Assembly: GCA_945861435.1 (NCBI GenBank)
Contig: CAMAUX010000005.1
Location: 1 to 64,000, forward strand
Length of the DNA stretch: 64,000 bases
Source: Chthoniobacter flavus
GTDB taxonomy: Bacteria; Verrucomicrobiota; Verrucomicrobiia; Chthoniobacterales; Chthoniobacteraceae
Direction of reading: 5' to 3'
Below are positions 1 through 8,510 of the stretch, piece by piece (the stretch's first letter is position 1; each line of letters begins with the position of its first letter). A program made the position numbers and the translations under genes. The notes under the pieces are model-generated. The model did no database searches. It saw only the letters and a list, made by a program, of their open reading frames with translations, and was not told where the DNA came from.

Positions 1-227
1 TCCAGACCCGCCCGGCCCAACTTCACAAAGCGCGCACGCCACCGCGAAGCTTTCTGCCGACTGATCCCGAGCGCCGCCGCGATCTGTTCGTGGTTATTGC
101 CCTCGGCTGAGAGCAAAACAACCCGGCACCGCTCCGCCAGACGCTTGGGGGCAATGGCACTGGAAGCGTGCTTGCGCAGCCACTGCAGATCTTCGACCGA
201 AGGTTCAGGGGATTGTGCAATGCGCAC
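1..227 (-). CDS. IS630-type transposase, N-terminal fragment (runs off left edge)
   Basis: Read on the minus strand from a GTG at 225-227, the frame stays open to the window edge (about 75 codons). It ends in a helix-turn-helix: residues like LAERCRVVLLSAEG, then NNHEQIAAALGIS, then RQKASRWRARFVKLG. This is the usual opening of IS630/Tc1-type transposases and of orphan HTH_29 domains. The catalytic DDE part would lie outside the window, so an intact element cannot be claimed. A GGAAGG lies directly against the GTG, which is too close for a good ribosome site, so the start may be a few codons upstream. No terminal inverted repeat could be fixed; a candidate outer end lies in the AT-rich stretch around 270-300. 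Confidence 0.65.
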   Translation of the reverse strand, partial: MRIAQSPEPSVEDLQWLRKHASSAIAPKRLAERCRVVLLSAEGNNHEQIAAALGISRQKASRWRARFVKLGRAGL

Positions 228-577
228 CCTTCCACTCTCGTTGCTCCGCTCCCCCGAGACAAGAACACCGTTACATTAATAACGACGCACTATACTAGGC
301 TGTCCAGAGAAAGACCATTGCGTGAGATGCTGCGGGCAAGCTGAGAGGTCTGCGGAGTTCGTCTTGCTTGCTCACTGTTCACTCAGCAGCCCCTGGCATG
401 TGCCGCCGCTCCGCGCGCGAAGCGTGTGCGAATCACGGAGGCAAACCTCATGGATCCCGCCTCTTGGTTCCTTGGTGCGCCCTTCCAGCCGCAGTTTCTC
501 ACACCAAGACACCAAGGGCACGAAGCTACAAGAAAGGGAGACCATGCCGTCCTGAAGAGCGGCTGCACGGGCAACCA
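228..577. other. intergenic region, no gene seen
   Basis: This stretch separates the transposase fragment from the first DUF1552 gene. Short open frames exist on both strands, but none has a plausible product or ribosome site. The only structure seen is a half copy of the TCTCACACCAAGG-type repeat at 496-540, listed separately. The AT-rich part near 270-300 may hold the transposase promoter or the element end. Confidence 0.6.
496..540. repeat. half copy of a dispersed palindromic repeat
   Basis: The stretch begins TTCTCACACCAAGACACC and continues with AAGGGCACGAAG. It matches the arms of the complete hairpin at 6609-6709. The flank is shared too: CCGCAGTTTCTCACAC here against CTGCGGGTTCTCACAC (reverse complement) there. 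Only one arm is present, so this is a decayed or single-arm copy. Open frames across it give peptides rich in 'VPLVSWCE' and 'HQDTKGTK', a signature of this repeat and not of a gene. Confidence 0.6.
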
Positions 578-1867
578 TTACGCAAGGTCGAGGCCGCGGA
601 TGGATCCTTTACCCGATGAGAACTGGTCAGCCTCAATGCCCAGACGTTGGAGCAGCGAGACGAAGAGTTTGCCGATGGGTTCATTCCGCTCGGCAGGGAA
701 GGCGAGGTGCTGCCCGTGCTTGAACCCACCGCCGGCGAGAAGCATCGGCCAGTTCTGGTTGCTGTGCCCGTTGGCGTTCCCCATGCACGTGCCATAGAGC
801 ACGGCGGTACGATCGAGAAGCGGACCGCCCATGTCCGCGGCACTCTGAAGCCCCCCCAGAAACTCTCGGAATGCGTGGAATTGCGCCTCCTCGATTTTCT
901 GAAGCTCTTCGATCATTTCAGGGCGATTGCCATGGTGAGTGAGAGAGTGAGTCTCGTGCGACACCCCGTTGATTTCGGTAAGGACCCCCAGCGGCTGGAT
1001 AAACAGGCTCACGATGCGGGTGGAATCGGTTTCAAGGGCGAGCTTGATCAGATCGTACATGCTGCGCAGGCGCGTCATGAGCTGAGCCGGATCCTTGTTT
1101 TCCTTCGGCTCGATCATGGCGACTTTTGGCTTCTGCTTGTTCTCCCATGCCTCGGTCTGGACAAACTGTTGTTCGAGTTCGCGGATCGAGGTGAAGAACT
1201 GGTCGAGCCGGGTTCGATCCATTGCGCTGACGGAATTCTCAAGCCGCGTGGCCCGATCGCGCACCGAGTCGAGCAGGCTTCGACCGGACCGGAGGTCGTT
1301 GATGCGGGATGCGATTTCCTTTTCGCTTCCTTGGACGAAGAGTGTGCGGTAGAGCCGAGCCGCGCTTGTCTCCGGCGGGATGAGAGTGCCCGCGCGGTTG
1401 AAGGACATACTGCGGTCGCCCGCGTTGCTGGCGGCGAGCACGAGCGACTGAAAACGCGTGTCGTTCCCCACGCGCTCCGCGGCGAATTGATCGACCGAGA
1501 CCGAATTGCGAAACCCTGCACCCGCGGGATGCGGAGCGCCGGTCAGAAAGCAGAGCTCATTGGCATGGCCCCCATCGACGCCGGGATGAGACAGGCCCGA
1601 GAAGACTGTGAAATTATCGCGCTGTGGCTGCAGAATCTTCAGGTAGGGCGACACCTCGTATCCCCGCCCTTCGCCTGCCGGGAAAAACAGGTGCGGCATG
1701 ATTCCCTGATTTGTCTGGATCGTCACGAGACGCCTCGGTGCCTCTGCATTTGCGCCTCGCAGAAACGCGGGCCTCATGGCCTCGAGCATCGGAAGTGCGA
1801 GGGTGACACCGACGCCTCGGAGAAATGTCCGGCGTGAGAGCGCTGCGGGGGAGGCGACAAAGTTCAT
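578..1867 (-). CDS. DUF1552 Tat-exported protein (locus 1)
   Basis: 429 aa. The N terminus carries a twin-arginine signal, SRRTFLRGVG followed by a hydrophobic stretch ending near ALPMLEAM, so export by Tat is expected. The rest follows the DUF1552 pattern of PVC bacteria: a stretch on the pattern LxPLxxxRDxFTVxxGLxHP, a TGAPHPAG-type loop, SVDQFAAERVG, a central RLDQFFTSIRELE, and a HxLTHHGN/MIEEL segment. The family is almost always encoded beside a planctomycete cytochrome. Here the ATG follows the stop of that gene by 2 bases, so the two are surely co-transcribed. Biochemical role is unknown; the fold resembles sulfatase/DUF1501-type exported proteins. It is clearly diverged from the DUF1552 proteins at 34140 and 56930, which resemble each other closely. 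Confidence 0.9.
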   Translation of the reverse strand: MNFVASPAALSRRTFLRGVGVTLALPMLEAMRPAFLRGANAEAPRRLVTIQTNQGIMPHLFFPAGEGRGYEVSPYLKILQPQRDNFTVFSGLSHPGVDGGHANELCFLTGAPHPAGAGFRNSVSVDQFAAERVGNDTRFQSLVLAASNAGDRSMSFNRAGTLIPPETSAARLYRTLFVQGSEKEIASRINDLRSGRSLLDSVRDRATRLENSVSAMDRTRLDQFFTSIRELEQQFVQTEAWENKQKPKVAMIEPKENKDPAQLMTRLRSMYDLIKLALETDSTRIVSLFIQPLGVLTEINGVSHETHSLTHHGNRPEMIEELQKIEEAQFHAFREFLGGLQSAADMGGPLLDRTAVLYGTCMGNANGHSNQNWPMLLAGGGFKHGQHLAFPAERNEPIGKLFVSLLQRLGIEADQFSSGKGSIRGLDLA

Positions 1868-1869
1868 GG

Positions 1870-4515
1870 TTATTTCCTCTGAAAGACTTGGTTCATGACG
1901 ATTTCCCGGAGCAGGGAGCGCAAACCGTAGCCGTTCTCACGACTGCGCTCGAGGATGAGATCGACGGAGGCCCGGTCCGCGTAGCTCACCGGGGCGCCCG
2001 TGGCGTAGAGAATCAGCCGCTGCGCGAGGTTGCGCGCGAGAGCCTCCTGATCGGCGAGGAGGATCTGTTTGAAGTCGTGGATATCCTTGAATGGACGCCC
2101 ATCGGCCACGAGACCGCTCGAATCCACAGGCAGCCCAAGGCGTACATTGTTCAGCACATGCTGCCATTGCTGCACTCCCACTCCTAGGAACTGCGACCGG
2201 ACCGGATCCCCTCCCTTGCGCTCGGACGGGTCCTCCACCTTTTCGCCAACGAACCGGTACTGATCCCGCCATGCTCCGATGACATCGAAATTCTCGAGCG
2301 CAAATCCCGGCGGGTCCATCTTCGCGTGGCAGCCTGCGCACACGGCGGTGTTGCGGTGACTATCCAATTGCGCCCGGATGGTCGTAAGCCCGCGGATGTC
2401 GGGGTCCACTGCGGGGATATCGGGCGGCGGGGGCGGTAACGGGCGACCGATGATGCGGTTCATCACCCATGCGCCGCGCAGCACCGGAGACGTCGTCGTG
2501 CCGTTTGCGGTGACTTTCAATATCGCCGCTTGGGTCAGCAGGCCGCCGCGGGGGCTGCCCTCCGGCTTGGGCACACGCCGGATCGCGCTGCCCTCCACGC
2601 CGTGAATCCCATAATGCTCGGCGAGCCGCTGGTTGATCATGAGAAAGTCTGAATCCACCAAGTGTGAGACGCTCAGATCCTTCACCAGCATCTCGCGGAA
2701 AAATGCGCGCGTCTCAGCCACCATCGCGTCGCGCAGATCAGGGCGGAACTCCGGGTAGAGTTTGGTGTCGGGGCTCGTGAAGTCGATTTTGCGAAGCTCC
2801 ACCCATTGATCGAGGAAGTCTTCGACGAAGCGATCCGACTTTGGATCGCCCAGCATGCGCTGCAGCTGCTTTGCCAGTGTGCCGCCCCCGAGTTGGTTCT
2901 TCGACGCGAGCGCGAGCAGCTCTTCGTCGGGCATCGAGCTCCAAAGGAAATACGACAGGCGCGATGCCACGGCGTACGAGTCGATGCGCGTCGAATCCTT
3001 CGGGTGCGCCTGCGGCTCCCGGAGATAGAGGAAGTCGGGCGAGCAGAGAGCCGTCCGATAAGCAGTCCGCATCGCCGATTCAAAAAAGTCGCCGCTCGCG
3101 ATGCGATCACGTGCCAGTTGCACATAGACGGCGACCTCCTCTGGTGGCACGGGACGACGGAAGGCGCGGGGCAGGAAGTCGTTCAAGAGGCGCTCGGCGT
3201 CTTCGTTCGGCCGGGGCGCAGCGGCGGTCCAGACCCGCTGCCATTTTTGAAACTCGGCGCCATCCACATGATGCGGTCTTGCACCGGAACGCCTCACGGG
3301 CACGGGCGGTTGGCGGGGGTAAGTATCAGGTGGGGATGCATCCCTTTTCGCTGGGAGTTGGGCAATGGGAAGGTTGCCGAACAGCCGCTGATGGCTGGCG
3401 GGCGGCCATGAATCGTTGAGCGGACCTTCAATATCCACGAAGTCGACGGCAACCCCAGGGCCTTCGTAATTGAACGGCGTGTTGAAATTCCCCCAGAGAT
3501 TCGCGGGGTTGAGCTGGAGCTCGTCAGAAGCGTTCAACCAGACCACCAGCTCATGTTCCTTGGGACTTAACGATGGCGCATCGAGATACGCAACCAGACG
3601 CCCGCTTGCCGTGAAAGCAAACGACTGCATCCGAGTCGCAGGAAGGATCGCGCCCTTGTTGAAGTCAAAACTCCATAGGGCCATCCGGAGCCGGTAATAG
3701 CCCGAGTGATAAGGCGAGAATGTCTCAAACTCAGGAATGTAGGAGGGACGCGCGTGCGTGATGATCCCCAGCGAATCCATCTCCTGCGTGATGGCAGTGC
3801 GCTCGTTGAAATCCATGCCTTTGCCTCCACCCGGAGGGCGGATGCGCCCAATGAGTTCCATGTCCGCCTTCCCCTTGGAGATCGGGAAGCTCGACTCACC
3901 GAACTGCGCGAGACCGCCGATCCGCCGATTCCGCTGCTTCCAGATCATCGGCTTGTCCTGATGCGCGATCGCGGTATCGAGCACATAATCCGCTGCCTCC
4001 ACGTACTTGCGCATCTGCACGGCCGACATGTCGAGCGCCGCTGCCGCCTTGTCGAAACCGTCGAAACGCCCGTCTTCGGGCAGCAGGTCCTTCACGAGCA
4101 GCCCGGGCAGGGAGAAGAGGTCGCGCATCGTATTCTCGTACTCCGTGCGATTCATCCGCCGCAAAGGCACGCGGCCCTGCTCGCGCTGGCGTTTCCCATC
4201 GGCGCGCACAAGCGCCTCGTTCAGTCCCTTGAGCGCGGCCGCACGCTCCGCCGGCGTGGGTGGCTCTTTTTTCGGAGGCGGCATCTCACCCGCGCTCACC
4301 CGATCGTGGACTCTGACCCAGCGCGCGAAGGTCTCCGCATTCTCAAAGTCGGGGGCGAGTGTCGTAATATCGAACCCGCCTTTTTTCGTCTCCGCGTCGT
4401 GGCATTCGACGCAACGCTTTGCGATCAGTTGCCTCGCAGCGCCCGGCACCTCCTCCGCAGCGTACAGCGTAAAACACCCGCAGAGCGTCAGAAAAACAGA
4501 CATTCCTGCGCGCAT
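1870..4515 (-). CDS. planctomycete-type cytochrome c with DUF1587/1595/1592/1588/1585 (locus 1)
   Basis: 881 aa with a Sec signal peptide (cut near LYAA). Haem motif CVECH is at residues 35-39, in a PSCyt1 domain that continues KKGGFDITTL. Next come DUF1587 (PLRRMNRTEYENTMRDLF), a middle region, DUF1595 (AERLLNDFLPRAFRRPVPPEE), DUF1592 (SRLSYFLWSSMPDEELLALA), DUF1588 with a second CxxCH (CAGCH, then PPGFALENFDVIG) and DUF1585 at the C terminus. It is presumed periplasmic and to bind haem covalently. Family members are thought to act in extracytoplasmic redox or polymer breakdown, but no reaction is proven. It is the middle gene of LRR - cytochrome - DUF1552. The single, short middle region contrasts with the expanded paralogue at 51052. 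Confidence 0.93.
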   Translation of the reverse strand: MRAGMSVFLTLCGCFTLYAAEEVPGAARQLIAKRCVECHDAETKKGGFDITTLAPDFENAETFARWVRVHDRVSAGEMPPPKKEPPTPAERAAALKGLNEALVRADGKRQREQGRVPLRRMNRTEYENTMRDLFSLPGLLVKDLLPEDGRFDGFDKAAAALDMSAVQMRKYVEAADYVLDTAIAHQDKPMIWKQRNRRIGGLAQFGESSFPISKGKADMELIGRIRPPGGGKGMDFNERTAITQEMDSLGIITHARPSYIPEFETFSPYHSGYYRLRMALWSFDFNKGAILPATRMQSFAFTASGRLVAYLDAPSLSPKEHELVVWLNASDELQLNPANLWGNFNTPFNYEGPGVAVDFVDIEGPLNDSWPPASHQRLFGNLPIAQLPAKRDASPPDTYPRQPPVPVRRSGARPHHVDGAEFQKWQRVWTAAAPRPNEDAERLLNDFLPRAFRRPVPPEEVAVYVQLARDRIASGDFFESAMRTAYRTALCSPDFLYLREPQAHPKDSTRIDSYAVASRLSYFLWSSMPDEELLALASKNQLGGGTLAKQLQRMLGDPKSDRFVEDFLDQWVELRKIDFTSPDTKLYPEFRPDLRDAMVAETRAFFREMLVKDLSVSHLVDSDFLMINQRLAEHYGIHGVEGSAIRRVPKPEGSPRGGLLTQAAILKVTANGTTTSPVLRGAWVMNRIIGRPLPPPPPDIPAVDPDIRGLTTIRAQLDSHRNTAVCAGCHAKMDPPGFALENFDVIGAWRDQYRFVGEKVEDPSERKGGDPVRSQFLGVGVQQWQHVLNNVRLGLPVDSSGLVADGRPFKDIHDFKQILLADQEALARNLAQRLILYATGAPVSYADRASVDLILERSRENGYGLRSLLREIVMNQVFQRK

Positions 4516-4548
4516 GGGAGGGGAACGGGCGCTGGGTGCGGGCCCGAA

Positions 4549-5550
4549 TTATTCGAACTTCAGCTCGGTCTTCGGCAGCAGGGTCTTGATCTTCGCCTGC
4601 ACCTCAGAGGAGTAAGGTTTCGGCCGGCTCACGATCCGCAGTGTCTTGAGTTTTGAGAAAGACTTCAGGAGCTCCACCCGCTCGTCGGTCAGTTCGACCC
4701 CGCTCATTTCAAGGCTCTCCAACTTCGGCATGCCGGAAAGCTGCTTCAAATCAGCGTCCGAAAGCGCCTTTGCATTTGTGAACGTGATGCGTGTCAGAGA
4801 CGGGATGGCGCAGACGAGCGGGATGCATTCCGAAGATTCAAATCCCTCGCCGAGCTGCAAATATTCCAGCGGCAGCTTGGCGAGATGCACCAGGGTTTTT
4901 GGTGTGGCTTTGTGCGTCCCAATTTCAAGGCCCTTCAGCTTTGTGAGCTTTGCGAGGTGAACCCCGCCTTCGTCGGTGAACTTGGCGTGTGCGAGGCTGA
5001 TGCTTTCCAGATTCGGGAGATGCTCGCACAACTCCTTCAACCCTGCGTCATCAATCGAACTCCCGCGATGGCTGACTTTCACCAGCTTCGTAAACCCGTC
5101 GAATTTCCCGTAGGCCTTCCCCGTGATGGCCGTGCCGACAAACGAGAACGACTCCAAGTTTTTCATGCCCGCAAGCTGCTCCATCCCTGTGTCCGTCAGC
5201 TTGCCGTTGTTCGTGAACCGGAGCGACTTCAGGTTCGTGAGCTTCGCCAGATAAGGCATCCACTCATCATTGAATTTTGTGGAGATGACGTTGAGGGACT
5301 CCAGGGAGCTGATGTTCCCAAGGTGCTCAAAAAACGCTGCGTCATAGGGATCGGACTCCCGCTTGTCGTGCGGCCCCGTGTTCGGCACGGCGAGATCCAC
5401 CACTTTCAATCCCTTCCCATCCTCAGTCCGCTCCACCTTGCCTTTCGCGCCCTCCACAATGCGAACGACCGCCTCGGCATGAGGATCAAGCGCAGAAAGA
5501 GAGCCTGCAGCAAGCTGCACGACGAAGAGGGAGAGGAGGGTTTTTTTCAT
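4549..5550 (-). CDS. exported leucine-rich-repeat protein
   Basis: 333 aa. A Sec signal opens the protein (MKKTLLSLFVVQLAAGSLSA). It is followed by about nine LRR units of the bacterial 'ribonuclease-inhibitor/internalin-like' type, such as LTNLKSLRFTNNGKLTDTGM, MPKLESLEMSGVELTDE and FSKLKTLRIVS. There is no membrane anchor. It is the first gene of a minus-strand run, 33 bases ahead of the cytochrome at 4515. That suggests a binding or scaffold role for the exported cytochrome/DUF1552 pair. A second LRR protein sits next to the second such pair (32662-33954). Substrate is unknown. Confidence 0.85.
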   Translation of the reverse strand: MKKTLLSLFVVQLAAGSLSALDPHAEAVVRIVEGAKGKVERTEDGKGLKVVDLAVPNTGPHDKRESDPYDAAFFEHLGNISSLESLNVISTKFNDEWMPYLAKLTNLKSLRFTNNGKLTDTGMEQLAGMKNLESFSFVGTAITGKAYGKFDGFTKLVKVSHRGSSIDDAGLKELCEHLPNLESISLAHAKFTDEGGVHLAKLTKLKGLEIGTHKATPKTLVHLAKLPLEYLQLGEGFESSECIPLVCAIPSLTRITFTNAKALSDADLKQLSGMPKLESLEMSGVELTDERVELLKSFSKLKTLRIVSRPKPYSSEVQAKIKTLLPKTELKFE

Positions 5551-5763
5551 GGGAAGTGGGCTCGGTAAGGGGCGGAAGAAACGAGACCACTAGTGAGACT
5601 CCGTCCGTCCTACAATCTTAGGTTTGATCCACCTTCTGAGGGAGACCATCCGGAACCGCACACGGCGGGAGGCCTGCTGGATCTCCGCACAGTTCGTGGA
5701 CCCCTTACTGGCGAAACTAACGAGAATCACGCGGTTACCCGACTCCTTTTGGTGGCAGGGAGT

Positions 5764-5793
5764 TTGCTTTGCGGGGTTTTGCACCGCTAACAT
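5764..5793 (+). promoter_or_regulatory. candidate sigma-70 promoter for the GYF/LURP-one gene
   Basis: TTGCTT at 5764-5769 and TAACAT at 5788-5793 are separated by 18 bases and lie about 20 bases before the ATG at 5815. Both boxes match the general sigma-70 consensus at four of six positions. This is a sequence guess only; the rest of 5551-5814 shows no gene. Confidence 0.3.
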
Positions 5794-5814
5794 AGTGTCA
5801 ACGCTACAGATGCA

Positions 5815-6582
5815 ATGAATTATTATCTATATTCCGACAATCAGACAAACGGGCCGTTTTCTCTTGAGCAAATCTCGCAGAAACTCGCCTCAGGACAGAT
5901 TGGTCCGGAAACACCTTGCTGTGTTGAGGGCGCAACGGAATGGCAGGCGCTCGGTCAACTCATCCCATCCACCCCTCCGGCGCCCGTTCCGCCGACACCC
6001 GCTCCCTCCGCCCGGTTCGGCCACCAGAAATACCTCATCCGCAGAAAGTTTTTCAAACTCTTCGGCGAGGCTTTTCACATTTACGGGCCCAATCAGGAGC
6101 TCGTTTTTTATTCCAAAATGAAGGCCTTCAAACTGAAGGAAGATATCCGGCTTTATACTGGCGAGGATATGCAGACGGAGGTCCTCACCATCAGCGCACG
6201 AGGAATCCTCGATTTCTCCTTAGCCTACGATGTGGTGGACTCGTCCACAGGAGCCAAGGTGGGCGCCCTGAAACGGAAGGGGCTCAAATCCATCATGAAA
6301 GATGAGTGGGTGTTCATGGATGCTGATGATCGGGAAATTGGCCTGATTCAGGAGGACAACTGGCTGATGGCCTTGCTGCGCCGTTTCCTCACCAATCTTA
6401 TCCCCCAGACCTATCAGGGCGAAATTCATGGGACGCGTGTCTGCACCTTCTCGCAGAATTTTAATCCGTTTATCCTGAAGATCACCCTCGACTTCTCGGC
6501 GGATACCCAGGGCCTTCTGGACCGCCGTCTCGGGATGGCAGCCGCCGTCCTCCTTTGCGCCATCGAAGGGCGGCAGTCGTGA
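5815..6582 (+). CDS. GYF_2-domain protein fused to a LURP-one/scramblase-like domain
   Basis: 255 aa, no signal peptide. Residues 1-50 form a GYF_2 domain (YYLYSDNQTNGPFSLEQISQ, later GATEWQALGQL), a small fold for binding proline-rich peptides. A proline-rich linker (STPPAPVPPTPAPS) follows. The rest looks like a LURP-one-related/Tubby-C2 beta barrel: KYLIRRKFFKLFGEAFHIYG, then KMKAFKLKEDIRLYTGED, then LDRRLGMAAAVLLCAIE as the closing hydrophobic helix. These barrels bind membranes or act as scaffold domains; no enzymatic residue is visible. The gene stands alone between an LRR gene on the other strand and a palindromic repeat. The ATG is preceded by a plausible promoter but little Shine-Dalgarno signal. 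Confidence 0.75.
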   Translation: MNYYLYSDNQTNGPFSLEQISQKLASGQIGPETPCCVEGATEWQALGQLIPSTPPAPVPPTPAPSARFGHQKYLIRRKFFKLFGEAFHIYGPNQELVFYSKMKAFKLKEDIRLYTGEDMQTEVLTISARGILDFSLAYDVVDSSTGAKVGALKRKGLKSIMKDEWVFMDADDREIGLIQEDNWLMALLRRFLTNLIPQTYQGEIHGTRVCTFSQNFNPFILKITLDFSADTQGLLDRRLGMAAAVLLCAIEGRQS

Positions 6583-6608
6583 CCGAGGCGGCCATGGATT
6601 GAATCAAG

Positions 6609-6709
6609 CTCACACCAAGGCACGAAGGCACAAAGGAACCTCTCTGATAACCAAGGCTCCGAATTCCTATTACCCTTGGTCCCTTTGTGCCTTTGTCCCT
6701 TTGTGTGAG
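6609..6709. repeat. complete REP-like hairpin (TCTCACACCAAGG family)
   Basis: The left arm at 6609-6640 starts CTCACACCAAGGCACG. The right arm at 6678-6709 is its reverse complement with 28 of 32 positions matching, separated by 37 bases. The arms are built of repeated CAAAGG-like units. Such elements are scattered through Verrucomicrobiota and related genomes and are often mis-annotated as small proteins reading 'TKARRHKGT' and 'LCAFVPLCE', as an open frame here does. A second, half copy is at 496-540. Confidence 0.8.
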
Positions 6710-6819
6710 AACCCGCAGTTGAGGCTCGCACTTAGGCCCAAGATCGCGAGCCCGCTTTGGACAAAGACCTGTTCATGCACACCCAGCGCCTGTAAACCCG
6801 CTCGAAACCTCCCACCCCA

Positions 6820-7536
6820 ATGATGCGCCACCTCCTCCTCCGCCTCCTCACCTTCTGCTTCGCACTTCCGCTCATGGCCGAAGAGATTCCCGGCACCTTG
6901 GTTTTTTCCGACGAGTTCGAGCGCAAAGAGACCCAGTCGGTGAAGGACGAGCCCGGCAATGGATGGAACACGAGCAGTTCCTGGAGCGCCAAAGGGAACA
7001 AGCAGGTCGCGCTGATCGACGGGGCCCTTCACATCTACATCCACCCGGAGGCGAATCACGCGGTGGATGTCGGACACGCCTTTGCGTTCGTCGACGGCAC
7101 GGCGGTCATGCGCTTCAAATTCCACGGGGAGAAGGACACCCTCATGTTGAATTTCGCGGACTTGTCTTACAAGGAGGTGCACGCCGGCCATTTGTGCGCT
7201 GCGACCTTCGGCGTCAAGAAAGTGACCCTTCAGGACATGAAGACGGGCGGAATGAATTTGAAATATTACGACGCCCGCAAAGCCGGCACCCTTTCAAAGG
7301 AGGATCAGGACCTGATCAAGACGAAGTCCCAGACTTTCCCCAATGATATCAGCTTGAATGAATGGCATTCGCTGAAGGTGACTATTGTGGGCGACACCAT
7401 GACGGCCGAGGTGGATGGAAAGCGTATCGGAAGTTTCAGCTCCCCCGGCATCGCCCACGAATCCAAGCAGGTCCTGCGTCTTCTGGTTTCCAACAAGGTC
7501 ACCATCGATGACGTGAAATATTACCGGCAAAAGTAA
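6820..7536 (+). CDS. secreted concanavalin-A-like (laminin-G/GH16-type fold) protein
   Basis: 238 aa with a Sec signal (MMRHLLLRLLTFCFALPLMA). The mature part reads like the jelly-roll proteins common in PVC secretomes: GTLVFSDEFERKE and GNGWNTSSSWSA, then a DGALHIYIHPEANHAV strand, VGHAFAFVDGTAVMRFKF, LNEWHSLKVTIVGDTMTAEVDGK, and IDDVKYY at the end. This is the layout of DUF1080/3-keto-disaccharide hydrolase-like or LamG domains. No convincing catalytic Glu pair of GH16 was identified, so a binding role is as likely as hydrolysis. It converges on the AraC gene, leaving 44 bases between stops. Confidence 0.65.
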   Translation: MMRHLLLRLLTFCFALPLMAEEIPGTLVFSDEFERKETQSVKDEPGNGWNTSSSWSAKGNKQVALIDGALHIYIHPEANHAVDVGHAFAFVDGTAVMRFKFHGEKDTLMLNFADLSYKEVHAGHLCAATFGVKKVTLQDMKTGGMNLKYYDARKAGTLSKEDQDLIKTKSQTFPNDISLNEWHSLKVTIVGDTMTAEVDGKRIGSFSSPGIAHESKQVLRLLVSNKVTIDDVKYYRQK

Positions 7537-7580
7537 ACCCTGCGGGCCTTCGCGGCTTCTGCGCAAGTTCGCCTGCCGCC

Positions 7581-8375
7581 TCAGCCGCCGCCGAGACGGA
7601 ACTGCCTCTGGTAACGCAGCGGCGTGGTTCCCATGTGTCGGCGGAAATGTTCCGTGAACGCGCTTTGGTCGCAGTACCCCAAGTCCTCCGCCACCCGCCC
7701 GATCTGCGCACCCTCCGCCCGCAAGGCCTCACACGCGGCACGCATCCGCACCTTCATGATGAACGCCTGCGGGCTGAGGGCGAAGGCTTCGATGAACTTC
7801 CGGTGGAGCTGCCGCGGCGACAGATGCACCCGCTCCGAAAGGTCCTCCACCGAGATCCGGCCGCGGAAATGGGCGCTGATGTGGGCCACCGCACGGCCGA
7901 CAGCCTCGTGCGGCGTGGCAGGCTGGGCTGCGGACGCATAAGCCTGCGAGACGCCCATGAGGCCCATCACCCGGCCTCGCCGGTCGCGCAGCGGGAGTTT
8001 GTGCGTGACGAACCAGTCCGGGATCCCCTGCTGGGTGAAGAACAACTCCATGATGTTGAGCTTGGGCTGCCCGGTCGCCATCACCTCCTCGTCGTCACTC
8101 CGGAAACTCTGGGCAAGATAGGAGGGAAACAGCTCGAAATCGTCCCGCCCCAGCACGGACGCCTCGTCTGGAAATCCAAACCGCTCATGGAACTGCCGGC
8201 TCGCGCAGACGATCCGAAACTGAAGATCCTTGGCAAAGAAGGCGTGGTCCGGCAGCAGGTTGAAGAGGCCATAGAGGGGTGTCTGCGCGGAGATCTCTTC
8301 CAGAAACCGCTTCCGAAGAGCCGCCGGCTCCGGAGATGAACGACGGCTTTTTTCGCGGGCGCGTGCAGATGGCAT
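7581..8375 (-). CDS. PAS-AraC family transcriptional regulator
   Basis: 264 aa. Residues about 35-145 form a PAS domain (LPDHAFFAKDLQFRIVCASRQF, GRDDFELFP, and a closing RDRRGRVMGLMGVSQ). Residues about 160-260 are an AraC/XylS DNA-binding domain with two helix-turn-helices: VEDLSERVHLSPRQLHRKF, and GRVAEDLGYCDQSAFTEHFRRHMGTTPLRYQ, the typical second HTH. PAS-AraC regulators of this kind are common in Verrucomicrobiota and Planctomycetes and often sit by carbohydrate genes. It is divergent from the ThuA/dehydrogenase gene at 8511 across about 135 bases, so it probably controls that gene and itself. Confidence 0.88.
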   Translation of the reverse strand: MPSARAREKSRRSSPEPAALRKRFLEEISAQTPLYGLFNLLPDHAFFAKDLQFRIVCASRQFHERFGFPDEASVLGRDDFELFPSYLAQSFRSDDEEVMATGQPKLNIMELFFTQQGIPDWFVTHKLPLRDRRGRVMGLMGVSQAYASAAQPATPHEAVGRAVAHISAHFRGRISVEDLSERVHLSPRQLHRKFIEAFALSPQAFIMKVRMRAACEALRAEGAQIGRVAEDLGYCDQSAFTEHFRRHMGTTPLRYQRQFRLGGG

Positions 8376-8510
8376 ATGTCCGATTTACCACACAACTTGT
8401 CCGCATGGAAAGCGCCGGTCGCGGGTAATATCCAAAGGGTCTGCTTTGTCTTTCATCGACAACGCGACCGCCAGTTCCCCGCAACCCCGCCCCCCTTCCC
8501 TCCTACTGCC

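Noticed and set aside
647-1837. A 396-codon plus-strand frame
   Set aside because: Antisense to the Tat-signal-bearing DUF1552 gene; no motif or ribosome site.
5590-5793. Small ORFs between the LRR gene and the GYF gene
   Set aside because: No ribosome site or motif; overlapping on both strands.
6599-6823. A 74-codon ORF reading like TKARRHKGT and LCAFVPLCE
   Set aside because: It is the translation of the palindromic repeat, a well-known false gene type.
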